NCBI RefSeq assembly: GCF_000695625.1
Contig: NZ_JMQI01000041.1
Location: 79,002-143,001 of the forward strand
Direction of reading: 5' to 3'
DNA length: 64,000 nucleotides
DNA from: Amycolatopsis rifamycinica
Lineage (GTDB): Bacteria; Actinomycetota; Actinomycetes; Mycobacteriales; Pseudonocardiaceae
Positions 24,435 through 32,981 of this stretch are shown piece by piece; position 1 is the stretch's first letter, and each line of letters starts with the position of its first letter. Made by a program: the position numbers and the translations under genes. The notes beneath the pieces were generated by a model. The model was given only the letters and a program-made list of their open reading frames with translations, made no database searches and had not been told where the DNA came from.

Positions 24435-25634
24435 GTGGTCGAGTACCGCAGCTTTCGCCTGCTGGCTTCGCTGCCGCGCGCGCTCGGCGCGGGGCTGCGC
24501 CCGCACATCGGGCACGCGGCGGCCTCGATGATCCAGGAGGTGCAGCGCACGGTGCCGGCCTACGGCCAGCCCCTCAAGGGCGTGTTCGGCAAGGTCCTGG
24601 TGAAGAGCGTCGAGTTCGCGGTGCAGCACTGCATCGATTCGATGGGCGAGCCCGCACTGGCCCACGACCACTGGATCGAGTACTACCGCGGCCGCGGCCG
24701 GCGGGAGTTCACCGAAGGCCGCAACCTCGACGCGCTGCAGGACTCCGCCACCATCGGGGCCCGGGTGGCCTGGCGCGCGATGCACCCGGCGGTGGTCGCC
24801 GCGGGCGTCGATCCGGCCGTCATCTCGGTCGCCGCGGAGGCCATCTTCGCCTACGTCGACGAGCTGTGCGCGACCGCGATCGAGGGGTACCAGCAGGCGC
24901 AGGCCGAGGCCGAAGGCGCCGTCCCGGTCCGGCGCAGGCGCCTGCTGGAGCTGATCGCCGGCGCCCCGGAAGGGGCGGCGAGCAGCATCGCGGGCCTGGC
25001 CGGCGGCGCGGGCTGGCCCCTGCCGGAAACGGCCGCGATGGTGGCCCTCGAACGCGGCCCCGAAGCCGCGGACTTCCCCGCCGACCTGCTCGGCGACGGC
25101 GTACTGGCCGACCTCGACGGGCCCGAGCCGTACCTGCTGACCCGGGACCCGGACGCCGACCTGGCGCCGCTGGCGGCCAAGCTCGACGGCTGGCGCGCGG
25201 CGGTGTCGCCGACGGTCCCGCTGGCCGACGCCCCGGCCGCCCTGCGCACGGCACGCCGGGCGCTGCTGCTGTCCGGCCCGGACGTCCCCGGCCCGATCAT
25301 CTGGTGCCGCGACCACCTGGCGACGCTCTGGCTGCTGGCCGAGGACTTCCTGGCGGCCGAGCTGGCCCGCCAGAGCCTGGACCCGTTCGCTTCGCTGAGC
25401 GAAAAGCAGCGCGACCGGCTGAGCGAGACCCTGCTGGCTTGGCTGGAGACACGCGGCGGCGCACCGGAGATAGCGCAGCGGCTCGGCGTCCACCCGCAGA
25501 CGGTCCGCAATCGCCTGCGCCAGCTCGAGGAGCTGTTCGGCGACCGGCTGAAGGACGCCGACGACCGGCTGGGCATGCAGCTGGCCCTGCGCGCGCAACG
25601 CCTGATGCGCGCTCACCGCCCGCCGGAGAGCTGA
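24435..25634 (+). CDS. PucR/CdaR-type transcriptional regulator 2
   Basis: 399 aa. GTG at 24435, preceded by GAAGGGGG; a TTG one codon earlier is also possible. Sensor part with RLLASLPRALGAGLRPHIGH, VPAYGQPLKGVFGKVLVKSV, EFTEGRNLDALQDSATIGAR and AAEAIFAYVDELCATAIEGY; then a GGDEF-like remnant core; then the C-terminal HTH RGGAPEIAQRLGVHPQTVRNRLRQLEELFG. The HPQTVR recognition-helix sequence is identical in paralog 3, so the two may bind the same DNA site. Divergent from regulator 1. The 456-bp region downstream of it holds no further gene. Confidence 0.87.
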   Translation: MVEYRSFRLLASLPRALGAGLRPHIGHAAASMIQEVQRTVPAYGQPLKGVFGKVLVKSVEFAVQHCIDSMGEPALAHDHWIEYYRGRGRREFTEGRNLDALQDSATIGARVAWRAMHPAVVAAGVDPAVISVAAEAIFAYVDELCATAIEGYQQAQAEAEGAVPVRRRRLLELIAGAPEGAASSIAGLAGGAGWPLPETAAMVALERGPEAADFPADLLGDGVLADLDGPEPYLLTRDPDADLAPLAAKLDGWRAAVSPTVPLADAPAALRTARRALLLSGPDVPGPIIWCRDHLATLWLLAEDFLAAELARQSLDPFASLSEKQRDRLSETLLAWLETRGGAPEIAQRLGVHPQTVRNRLRQLEELFGDRLKDADDRLGMQLALRAQRLMRAHRPPES

Positions 25635-26090
25635 ACCGCAGGTCACACCGCGCGCCAGGTCACCAGATCCGGAAGACCGGCCGGCCCGCAGCGCCGCGTG
25701 GTCACCGGCTCGCGCGGGCCGCCGGCGGTGGGCACAACTGCGCCTTGGCCGCCCGGTCCAGCGCGCGCACCGGCAGCGGCAGCACCCGCCGCCACGGACG
25801 GCGGCCCGGCCAGCCCGGGCTCGGCCGCGGCCCGTGGTGGACGAAATGGAAACTCGCGCGGCAGGACATCAGCGCGTCCGGTGCGTCATTGCGACCATGC
25901 CTCCGAGGATTACCGGATACCACCGGAATGTCGATACGCATTCCCGGTGATCCCGCGAAAACCCGCACGCGCCGCCGCTTTTCCGCAAACCTTCTTGTCA
26001 CGCCCGTCCGTGATTCCCCGGCGGTGGCGTTCCCCACATCAGCGGCAACGGTCGGATGCCCTAATTTCGGGTTCGCGAGAAAGGCCGCCC
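25635..26090. other. Intergenic region without a convincing gene
   Basis: 456 bp between regulator 2 and the alpha/beta hydrolase, both plus strand. Reading frames across it have poor codon bias and no ribosome site. The second half (about 25900-26080) is less GC-rich and holds a CTTGTCACGC sequence (25993-26002) that recurs in other upstream regions of this window. The hydrolase promoter probably lies here. Confidence 0.5.
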
Positions 26091-27008
26091 ATGACCGTCA
26101 AGACCCTCACCCTGCACGGCCGCCGCCTCCGGCTGCACGAGCACCTGCCGCCCGCGCCCGCCGGCGACGAAGCGGTCGTGCTGCTGCACGGGATCGCCGG
26201 CAGCGCCGAAACCTGGGCGCCGGTGCTGGCGCGGTGCGCCGCCCTCGGCCGCCGCGTGCTGGCGCTCGACCTGCCCGGTCACGGTGCATCCGAGGCACCC
26301 CGCGCCGACTACGGCCTCGGCGCGCTGGCGAGCACCGTGCGGGACGTGCTCGCGGTGTCCGGCGTGCGGCACGCGACCGTCGTCGGCCACTCGCTCGGCG
26401 GCGGCATCGCGCTGCAGTTCGCCTACCAGTTCCCGGAAATGTGCGACCGCCTCGTCCTGGTCGCCGGTGCCGGACTCGGGCCGGAGGTGAGCCCGGTGCT
26501 GCGTGCCACCGCCCTGCCGGGCGCACCGGCCACAATGGCCTTGACCGTGAACCGCGTGACGCTCGCGATCGCGCGGGCCGCGGCCCGGCTCGGACGACGG
26601 CTCGGCTGGTCGTTGAAAACTGAAACACGGGAACTGGCCAGGCATTTCGGCTCGCTCGCCGACCCCGCGCGGCGGCGGGCGTTCCTGTGCATCGCGCGCA
26701 GCCTGATCGACCTGCGCGGCCAGCGCGCGAGTGCCGTGGACAAGCTCTACCTCGCCGAAGCCGTACCGGTGCTGCTGGTCTGGGGCGAGCGCGACCCGCT
26801 CATCCCGGTGGCGCACGCGCACCGGACGGCCGCACTGCTGCCGGACAGCCGCTTGACCGTGCTGAAAAACGTGAAACACTTTCCGCACGTGGCCGACCCG
26901 GATCGGTTCTGCGCGCTGCTGAACGAGTTCCTCGCCGGGACCGCGCCCGCGCGGCTGACCCTGGACGACGTCGTCAAGCGCCTGACAACCACCGAACCAC
27001 CCCGCTGA
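26091..27008 (+). CDS. Alpha/beta hydrolase
   Basis: 305 aa, ATG at 26091. Classic alpha/beta-hydrolase blocks: VVLLHGIAGSAETWAPVLAR (oxyanion HG), LALDLPGHGASE, nucleophile elbow VVGHSLGGGIALQFAY (Ser in GHSLGG), acid in LLVWGERDPLIPVAHAH and catalytic His in NVKHFPHVADPD. The cap region is Arg/Ala-rich. No signal peptide, so cytoplasmic. It lies between two PucR/CdaR-type regulators, all on the plus strand but with separate promoters; it may be a regulon member acting on an ester or lactone ligand, which is inference. Family members range from esterases to C-C hydrolases. Confidence 0.88.
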   Translation: MTVKTLTLHGRRLRLHEHLPPAPAGDEAVVLLHGIAGSAETWAPVLARCAALGRRVLALDLPGHGASEAPRADYGLGALASTVRDVLAVSGVRHATVVGHSLGGGIALQFAYQFPEMCDRLVLVAGAGLGPEVSPVLRATALPGAPATMALTVNRVTLAIARAAARLGRRLGWSLKTETRELARHFGSLADPARRRAFLCIARSLIDLRGQRASAVDKLYLAEAVPVLLVWGERDPLIPVAHAHRTAALLPDSRLTVLKNVKHFPHVADPDRFCALLNEFLAGTAPARLTLDDVVKRLTTTEPPR

Positions 27009-27224
27009 AAAGTTGTCACGCGCACACCATTCGCCCGCGCCGGAAGTGTCACCTCCTCCCGCGGCGTTCCACCCGTTCGGGTGTAGTCCGGACGGGTTAC
27101 CGCAAAGTCAGCGGAGAACCCGTTGACAGTGCGGATCACGCGAAATTATGTTGCCTGAGCCACAAAAACCGGATCGGCGTCCCCGCCGACGAGGCCGATT
27201 TTGTTGCCAGCAAGGATAAAACAC

Positions 27225-28580
27225 ATGACCGACGTGGACACCGGATTCGCCACCGCCGCACTGCGGACCGGACGGCCGAACCCCGGCGAGCGCACTCCCG
27301 GACCGGCCTACCGGCAGCAGTCCGTGTCGGCCGACCGGCCCCGGCCCGCCTACCCGCCCGCCCCGCGCACCCCGGCGGATCCCCGGCACGGCCGCGCTTC
27401 CGGCGCGATCGGGCTGTGGGCGTCCCTGCCCCGAGAGCTGGCGATCCGCTTCAAGCCGCGGGTCGACCCGCTTGCCCGCGCCATCCTGCAGGAGGTGCAG
27501 CGGGCGGTGCCCGAGTACCGCCAGCCGCTCGAAGGCGCGTTCGGGCACATCATCACGCAGGGTGTCCGGCAGTCGATCATCCAGTGCCTCGACAGTGTGG
27601 GCACGCCCGGTGCCGTGCCGCTCGAGACGTGGACGACCGTGTTCCGCAACCTCGGCAAGATCGAGTTCAACGAGGGCCGCAGCCTCGACTGCCTGCAGAC
27701 GGCCTACCGGGTCGGCGGGCGGGTCGCGTGGCGGCACATCAGCGAGTTCGGGCAGGCCACCGGTGTCTCCGCGGACACGCTGTGCACGAGCGCCGAAGCC
27801 ATCTTCGCCTACGTCGACGAGATCTCGGCGCTGTCGATCGAGGGCTACACGGCGGCGCAGACGCGCGCCGCGGGCACCCGCGCCCGCCGCCGCCGGCGGC
27901 TGCTGGAGCTGCTGCTCGCCGACCCGCCGTCCGCGCCGCAGACCATCACCGCGCAGGCCGCCACGGCGCAGTGGCCCCTGCCGGCCGAGGTCACCGTCGT
28001 CGCTCTCGAACCGCGTGCCGACCAGCACAGTCTGGCCGCGCCCGACCTGCACGCCGACGTCCTCGTCGACCTCGAGGGCAGCGAGCCGTGCCTGGTCACC
28101 GGCGATCCGGGCCGGCACCTGAAGAACCTCGCCGAGCGGCTGCCGGGCTGGCGCGCGGTGATCGGCCCGACCGTGCGGCTGACCGACGCGCCGCGCTCGC
28201 TGCTCTGGGCGCGCCGCACCCTGAAGCTGCTCCAGCGCGGCGTCCTGCCGGACGCGCCGGTGACGCGCTGCACCGACCACCTGTCCACGCTGTGGCTGCT
28301 CGCCGACGAGTTCCTGGTCCGTGAGCTGTGCGCGCGCAGCCTGCAGCCGTTCAAGGACCTCACGCCGAAGCAGCGGGCGCGGCTCGGCGAGACGCTGCTG
28401 ATCTGGCTGCAGTCCCGCGGCAGCGCCCCCGAGATCGCGAAGAAGCTCAAGGTGCACCCGCAGACCGTCCGGTACCGCATGCACCAGCTCATCGACCTGT
28501 TCGGCGACCGGCTCAACAACGCCGACGACCGGCTCGACATGGAGATCGCGCTGCGGGCGGAGGCGCTCCTCGGTTCCTGA
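27225..28580 (+). CDS. PucR/CdaR-type transcriptional regulator 3
   Basis: 451 aa from the ATG at 27225 (ribosome site AAGGA). It has an extra, Pro/Arg-rich disordered N terminus of about 60 residues not present in its paralogs. The core begins LWASLPRELAIRFKPRVDPL and includes VPEYRQPLEGAFGHIITQGV, NEGRSLDCLQTAYRVGGRVAW and AEAIFAYVDEISALSIEGY, ending with the HTH RGSAPEIAKKLKVHPQTVRYRMHQLIDLFGDRL. It is followed by paralog 4 only 26 bp downstream on the same strand, so the pair is probably an operon and could form hetero-oligomers. A GTTGTCACGC box lies at 27012. Confidence 0.88.
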   Translation: MTDVDTGFATAALRTGRPNPGERTPGPAYRQQSVSADRPRPAYPPAPRTPADPRHGRASGAIGLWASLPRELAIRFKPRVDPLARAILQEVQRAVPEYRQPLEGAFGHIITQGVRQSIIQCLDSVGTPGAVPLETWTTVFRNLGKIEFNEGRSLDCLQTAYRVGGRVAWRHISEFGQATGVSADTLCTSAEAIFAYVDEISALSIEGYTAAQTRAAGTRARRRRRLLELLLADPPSAPQTITAQAATAQWPLPAEVTVVALEPRADQHSLAAPDLHADVLVDLEGSEPCLVTGDPGRHLKNLAERLPGWRAVIGPTVRLTDAPRSLLWARRTLKLLQRGVLPDAPVTRCTDHLSTLWLLADEFLVRELCARSLQPFKDLTPKQRARLGETLLIWLQSRGSAPEIAKKLKVHPQTVRYRMHQLIDLFGDRLNNADDRLDMEIALRAEALLGS

Positions 28581-28606
28581 GTCCCCTTCGAAGGCGAGGT
28601 GGGTCA

Positions 28607-29800
28607 ATGACGGGATCGCCCGTCGAGACGGCCTTCGGGCCGATGCTGAGCGGCGACGGACGGCCGGGGCAGCTGTGGGCCATGCTGCCCCGCGAGCTGG
28701 CCGCGGTGTTCCGGCCGCGGCTGCTGGACGTCGCCGACGAGGTGCTGCGCGAAATCCAGCGGACCATCCCGGACTACGCGCGGCCACTCGACGGCGCGTT
28801 CGGCAAGGCGCTGCGGGCCGGCGTCCAGGCGGCGATCCTGCAGTTCGTCGACCGGATCGCGACGTCGGGGCCGGTGCCCGAGGAGCGTCGCCAGGTGTTC
28901 GTCGGGCTCGGTGTGCACGAGCTGGCGCAGGGCCGCAACCTCGACGTCCTGCAGGCCGCCTACCGGGTCGGCGCGCGGGTGACCTGGCGGCGGATGGCGG
29001 AGGTGGGGACGCGGGCCGGCGTACCGTCGGCGACGCTGTGCCTGCTGGCCGAGGCGATCTTCGCCTACATCGACGAGTTGTCCGCGCTGTCGATCGAGGG
29101 GCACGCGGCGGCCCAGGCGCGGGCGGCCGGCGCGCTGGAACGGCGGCGGCGCCGGCTGCTGGACCTGCTGCTGGCGGACCCGCCGTCGCCGTCACGGACG
29201 GTGCAGGAAGCCGCGACGGCGGCGGAGTGGCCGTTGCCGCACCGGCTCGTCGCGGTGGCGCTCGACGGGCCCGCCGACGTCACCGGGCTGAACGCACTGG
29301 AGGACCTCGAAGACGGAACCCCGCGCCTGCTGCTGCCGTCGCCGTCGGACCGCCACGCGCTGACGGCGGCCCTGGCCGGCCAGCGGGCCGCGGTGGGTCC
29401 CCCGGTCCCGCCGCGCCAGGCGGGCCGGTCACTGGCGACGGCGCAGCAAGCCCTGCGCCTGGTGGGCGACGTCCTCCCGGACGAGCCGCTGACCTGGTGC
29501 GAAGACCACCTGGCGGCGTTGTGGCTGCGCAAGGAGCCGTTCCTGGTGACGGAGGTGTCCCGCCGCCGGCTGGCCCCGCTGACGGCGTTGACACCGAAGC
29601 AGTACAACCGCCTGGCCCCCACGCTCCTGGCGTGGCTGGAAACGTGCGGCAACGTCCGCGAGGTCGCCGACCGCCTCGCGATCCACCCCCAGACCGTCCG
29701 CGCCCGCGCCCAGGAGCTGGAAACCCTCTTCGCCGACCACCTCCGCAACCCGGACGACCGCTTCGAGATGATCCTCGCCCTCCGCGCCACCCTTCCCTAA
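28607..29800 (+). CDS. PucR/CdaR-type transcriptional regulator 4
   Basis: 397 aa, ATG at 28607. Core begins LWAMLPRELAAVFRPRLLDV; IPDYARPLDGAFGKALRAGV and AEAIFAYIDELSALSIEGHAAAQ are close to paralog 3, indicating a tandem duplication. The C-terminal HTH reads CGNVREVADRLAIHPQTVRARAQELETLF. The central domain is shorter and less conserved than in paralog 3. Its 3' end runs into the inverted array of 21-bp repeats separating it from the convergent ketoreductase-like gene. Confidence 0.88.
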   Translation: MTGSPVETAFGPMLSGDGRPGQLWAMLPRELAAVFRPRLLDVADEVLREIQRTIPDYARPLDGAFGKALRAGVQAAILQFVDRIATSGPVPEERRQVFVGLGVHELAQGRNLDVLQAAYRVGARVTWRRMAEVGTRAGVPSATLCLLAEAIFAYIDELSALSIEGHAAAQARAAGALERRRRRLLDLLLADPPSPSRTVQEAATAAEWPLPHRLVAVALDGPADVTGLNALEDLEDGTPRLLLPSPSDRHALTAALAGQRAAVGPPVPPRQAGRSLATAQQALRLVGDVLPDEPLTWCEDHLAALWLRKEPFLVTEVSRRRLAPLTALTPKQYNRLAPTLLAWLETCGNVREVADRLAIHPQTVRARAQELETLFADHLRNPDDRFEMILALRATLP

Positions 29801-29812
29801 CCCGTGTCGTCC

Positions 29813-29961
29813 GCCCCATCACGCGTGATGCCCTCCCCATCACGCGTGATGCCCGCTCAATCACGCATGAAGCCTCTTCCCACCCGAGCCGGTGTGCGGA
29901 AAGAGGCATCTCACGTGATCGGAGAGGCATCACGCGTGATCAGAGGGGCATCACGGTCAGA
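29813..29961. repeat. Array 2: two opposed triplets of 21-bp repeats forming a long hairpin
   Basis: ATCACGCGTGAT-type cores lie at 29818, 29839 and 29860, then at 29908, 29929 and 29950, all exactly 21 bp apart within each triplet. The second triplet is in inverted orientation relative to the first, and the centre also pairs (GCCTCTT/AAAGAGGC around 29871-29907). The whole can fold into one imperfect hairpin of about 140 nt between the convergent ends of regulator 4 and the ketoreductase-like gene; the last copy overlaps the latter's final codons. It probably acts as a bidirectional terminator. Confidence 0.87.
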
Positions 29962-31084
29962 GGGTGGAGAAGTAGGGGCGGGGGAGGTCGGGGAGGCGGG
30001 GCGGGCCGAGCGGGACGATCGTTGCCGGGAGGCCCCGGGACCGGCGCCAGGCGGCGAAGGCTTCCAGCCAGGCGTCCGCCGTGGCGCGGGACGTTTCGCC
30101 CGGGGCGCCGAACAGGGCCGTCGCCGAGGTGCCCAGCAGCCACCAGTCCGGTGGGCAGTCCGCGGTCGCTTCGTGCAGCCGTCGTGCGCCCAGCACGCCG
30201 CGTCGCCAGGCCGCGGCCGGGTCGTCGGTCAGGACGCCCGCCGTGTGGACGATGCCCCGCAGCGGCAGGCCGTCCGCCGTGGCCGCCGCCACCAGCCGCT
30301 CCGCGACGCCGGGCTCGGCGATGTCGCCGGGGATCACCACCGCGCCGGACGCCCCGGCGGAGTGTCCACAGAGGACGATCCGGGAGGCGCCGGTGCCCGC
30401 CAGCCACCGGGCGGTCGCGGGCCCGAGGCCGCCCGTGACCACGTACGCGCCGGGCCCGGTCGGCACCTCGACGCCGAACGGCGCACGGGCCAGCCGCGCC
30501 GCGTACCGGACGTCGTGACGCCAGCGCACTTCGTCGTCCGGCGCGTCCGAGCGCAGCTCGCGCACCAGGACGTCCACATCGGACCGCGCGTCGACGTCGA
30601 CCAGGCTCGCCCGCAGCTGCGGGCGCTCGACCGCCAGCACCCGCACCAGCCCGCGCAGGAACGCCAGCCCCGGCTCGCCGCCCGCCTGCGTCACCAGGTG
30701 GAACCGGACGCCGAAGCCGAGCCGCGCGACCACCGAAAGCACCGAAAGCAACAGCTCCTGCGCGGCCTCCGGATCGCGGTAGGCGTACGGCGACCCGGCG
30801 AGGAAGACGACCCCGCGCACCGGCCGTTCGGCCAGGCACCCGGGCAGCTCGTCGAGGTCGTCGCGCGGCAGCGAAAGCGCGTCGTCGCCCGCCGCGGCCA
30901 GCGCCAGTGCCAGCGCGACGGCCCGGCCGAGCGCCGCCGGGTGCTCGTCCGTCAACAGCAGCCACGCCCCCGGCCCGTGCGACGCGACCGGCGGCAACGG
31001 CACTTCCGGCCACGTCACCTCGAACGACGAAGCCGCGAACGGGACGCCCGGCGACAGCGCCCGCTCCGCCGGCCCGGTCACCAC
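29957..31084 (-). CDS. Stand-alone PKS ketoreductase-like protein, catalytic residues lost
   Basis: 375 aa from the GTG at 31084, overlapping the stop of the AMP-ligase-like gene. It has both halves of a modular-PKS ketoreductase: the structural half (about 20-190; FLRGLVRVLAVERPQLRASL) and the Rossmann half starting AYVVTGGLGPATARWLAG. The NADPH loop is about three residues shorter than the usual TGGTGxLG. The catalytic block reads GAPGETSRATADAWLEAFA where active KRs have Y and N (GQANYAAANAxLDALA): Tyr is Arg and Asn is Asp. I expect no reductase activity. Last gene of the 13-gene mce operon; perhaps a structural or regulatory lipid-binding subunit. Confidence 0.82.
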   Translation of the reverse strand: MVTGPAERALSPGVPFAASSFEVTWPEVPLPPVASHGPGAWLLLTDEHPAALGRAVALALALAAAGDDALSLPRDDLDELPGCLAERPVRGVVFLAGSPYAYRDPEAAQELLLSVLSVVARLGFGVRFHLVTQAGGEPGLAFLRGLVRVLAVERPQLRASLVDVDARSDVDVLVRELRSDAPDDEVRWRHDVRYAARLARAPFGVEVPTGPGAYVVTGGLGPATARWLAGTGASRIVLCGHSAGASGAVVIPGDIAEPGVAERLVAAATADGLPLRGIVHTAGVLTDDPAAAWRRGVLGARRLHEATADCPPDWWLLGTSATALFGAPGETSRATADAWLEAFAAWRRSRGLPATIVPLGPPRLPDLPRPYFSTL

Positions 31085-32349
31085 AGGCCGTCCCCGGAGG
31101 AGGACGGCCGCACGACGACCCGGCGCAGCGTGAGCCCGTGCCGCACCGACACCGCGTGCCGCACCGCCCGTTCGACCTCGCCCCGCAGCGGGACGACGCC
31201 GTCGGCCAGCTGGAGCACGACCACGGCCTGGTCGCCGGGGAGGGCGAACGCCGACGCCGCACGCGGCCGGATCGCCGGGTGCGCCTGCTCGGCCGTCGCC
31301 TCGAGGTCCTCCGCGCGGCACCCGGCGACCAGGTCCCGGCCGGTCACGCACAGCTCACCCGAACCGTCCAGGGAGCCCTGGTCACCGGTCCGCAGCCACC
31401 ACCGCGGCTCGTCGTCGTCCGGCAGCAGGGCGCAGAAGACCCGCGCGGACTCCTCGGGCCGCTTCCAGTAGCCGCGGGCGACGTTCGGCCCGCTCACCCA
31501 GATCTCGCCGACGTCGCCCGCGGGCCGCCGCCGCCCGTCCGGGCCGACGATCGCGACCCGCTGACCGACCGGGCGTCCACAAGCGACCAGCGCGGTCGCT
31601 TCGGCGACGACGTAACACGCCCGCAGCGCCCCGGGCGGGAACGCGGTCCGGAGCCGGTCCAGGTCCGGGTCGTCGGCGCGCACCAGCGTGCCGGCGGAGC
31701 CGAGCCCCGCCGGACCGGCGGGGAGCTCCGGGCAGATCACCGCCGGCAGGCCCGCGACGACCGGCACCGCCACCCCGAGCAGCAGTCCCAGCGGGTCGCT
31801 CGGCGGCAACCAGGTCACCACGGTCGTCCGGCCCAGTACCCCGGCCGCCTGCCGCGCGTTGGCCAGGACGTTCGCGTGCGTCACCATCACCCCGCCCGGG
31901 TACTGCAGGTAGGCGACATCTTCGGCGGCGGAGCGGACTTCCGGGCAGACCGGCGCGTCCGGGACGGCGTCCACGGCCAGTACCCGGTGCCCGCAGGTGT
32001 CCAAAGTGGCCAGGAACCGCCGGACCGCGAGCACGGTGGCCGCGGTCGCCAGCACGATCGACGGCTCGGCGTCGGCGAGGACACTCGCCCGGCGCTCCGG
32101 CCCGGTGGGGATCGCGACCAGCCCCGCCCGCAGCGCGCCGAGGAACGCGACGACGTAATCGGGTGACGGCGAGATCAGGACGGCCGCCCGTTGCCCCGGC
32201 TCGGTCACCCGCCGCAGGGCCGCGGCGACGGCGGTCACGCGCCGGTCCAGTGCGGCCCAGGTCAGCGTGACCGCCGGCCGGGACCAGGCCAAGGCCGGCT
32301 CGTCGCCCGCCACCGCGGCGCGGCAGGCCAGCAGCTCGGAAAGGGTCAT
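31078..32349 (-). CDS. Shortened fatty-acyl-AMP-ligase-like protein (AMP-binding superfamily)
   Basis: 423 aa from the ATG at 32349, behind GAGGAA. FAAL/ANL features: ALDRRVTAVAAALRR, VAFLGALRAGLVAIPT, GVMVTHANVLANAR, YVVAEATALV, GEIWVSGPNVARGYWKRPEE, WWLRTGDQGSLD. Typical FAALs are about 580 residues. Here the P-loop (YTSGSTxxPKG) is collapsed to YPGG, the HDMGL block reads SDPLGL, the roughly 60-residue acyl-tunnel segment before YGLAEAT is missing, and the C-terminal RGxNHYPxDIE hinge is shortened (AGCRAEDLEAT). The frame is otherwise intact, arguing against simple decay. ATP use is doubtful. It starts 17 bp after an Mce-associated gene and overlaps the ketoreductase-like gene. Confidence 0.8.
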   Translation of the reverse strand: MTLSELLACRAAVAGDEPALAWSRPAVTLTWAALDRRVTAVAAALRRVTEPGQRAAVLISPSPDYVVAFLGALRAGLVAIPTGPERRASVLADAEPSIVLATAATVLAVRRFLATLDTCGHRVLAVDAVPDAPVCPEVRSAAEDVAYLQYPGGVMVTHANVLANARQAAGVLGRTTVVTWLPPSDPLGLLLGVAVPVVAGLPAVICPELPAGPAGLGSAGTLVRADDPDLDRLRTAFPPGALRACYVVAEATALVACGRPVGQRVAIVGPDGRRRPAGDVGEIWVSGPNVARGYWKRPEESARVFCALLPDDDEPRWWLRTGDQGSLDGSGELCVTGRDLVAGCRAEDLEATAEQAHPAIRPRAASAFALPGDQAVVVLQLADGVVPLRGEVERAVRHAVSVRHGLTLRRVVVRPSSSGDGLW

Positions 32350-32366
32350 GGGTTCCTCGCGCATCC

Positions 32367-32981
32367 TCAGGCGGCGGACATCCCGGTGACGCGCCACTTC
32401 CCGGCGACGCGCTCGGCCGTGACGCTCAGCTGGGCGGCGCCGGTGCTGCGCTGCCCGTCGCCTCTCGTGCCGGTCTGGTCGAGGAACACCAGCAGCGCCG
32501 CGCGGTCGCCGTCCAAGACCTTCACCCCGGACGCGACGGCGGTGGAGGTGACCACGAGCCGCTGCTCGGCGGCCAGCTTGCGGACCTGGCCGAAGAGCTG
32601 TTCGTACTGCGCGAGCGCGGGCCCCGTGAGGACCTCCTTCGCCGCTTGTTCGCTCTTGGCCGGATCGTCGTAGCGGTAGGAGAAGACCGTGCCGAGCGCC
32701 GCGCTGATCTGCTTGGCGGCCTCCCCGGTGCCGGCGACGTCGGAGAGCGCGCTGTTGTGCGCGACGACGGCGTTCGTGCTCCGCGCTTCGAGGGTGAACC
32801 ACCCCGCGAGCCCGGCCATGAGCACGGCCACCACCGCGGGCACCACCCACGCCCGCCGCCGTGGCCCGGTGGTCGTGAGTGGCAGGTCTGGTTCTGACCC
32901 GCCTTGCCACTCGCGAGCGTCCGGATCCTCGTGGTGGCGGCCGGCGACCTTCACCGCGCGCTTCTTCGTCGGAACCGTCAT
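32367..32981 (-). CDS. Mce-associated membrane protein (Mam) 2
   Basis: 204 aa from the ATG at 32981, overlapping the previous gene by 4 nt. A charged, disordered cytoplasmic N terminus (TKKRAVKVAGRHHEDPDARE) precedes one TM helix (AWVVPAVVAVLMAGLAGWFTL) and an alpha+beta ectodomain with the Mam pattern: FSYRYDDPAKSEQAAKEVLTG, ALLVFLDQTGTR and a C-terminal KWRVTGMSAA. Mam proteins stabilise Mce transporters or help load substrate. The order after mceF is that of typical mce operons. Confidence 0.85.
   Translation of the reverse strand: MTVPTKKRAVKVAGRHHEDPDAREWQGGSEPDLPLTTTGPRRRAWVVPAVVAVLMAGLAGWFTLEARSTNAVVAHNSALSDVAGTGEAAKQISAALGTVFSYRYDDPAKSEQAAKEVLTGPALAQYEQLFGQVRKLAAEQRLVVTSTAVASGVKVLDGDRAALLVFLDQTGTRGDGQRSTGAAQLSVTAERVAGKWRVTGMSAA

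Noticed and set aside
29957..31351. Longer ketoreductase-like protein starting at 31351
   Set aside because: The first 89 codons are a shadow of the AMP-ligase-like gene; the overlapping GTG at 31084 fits the operon pattern.
31078..32910. Longer 610-aa version of the AMP-ligase-like protein
   Set aside because: The extra N-terminal part is an Arg-rich out-of-frame shadow of the Mam2 gene; the ATG at 32349 has a good ribosome site.
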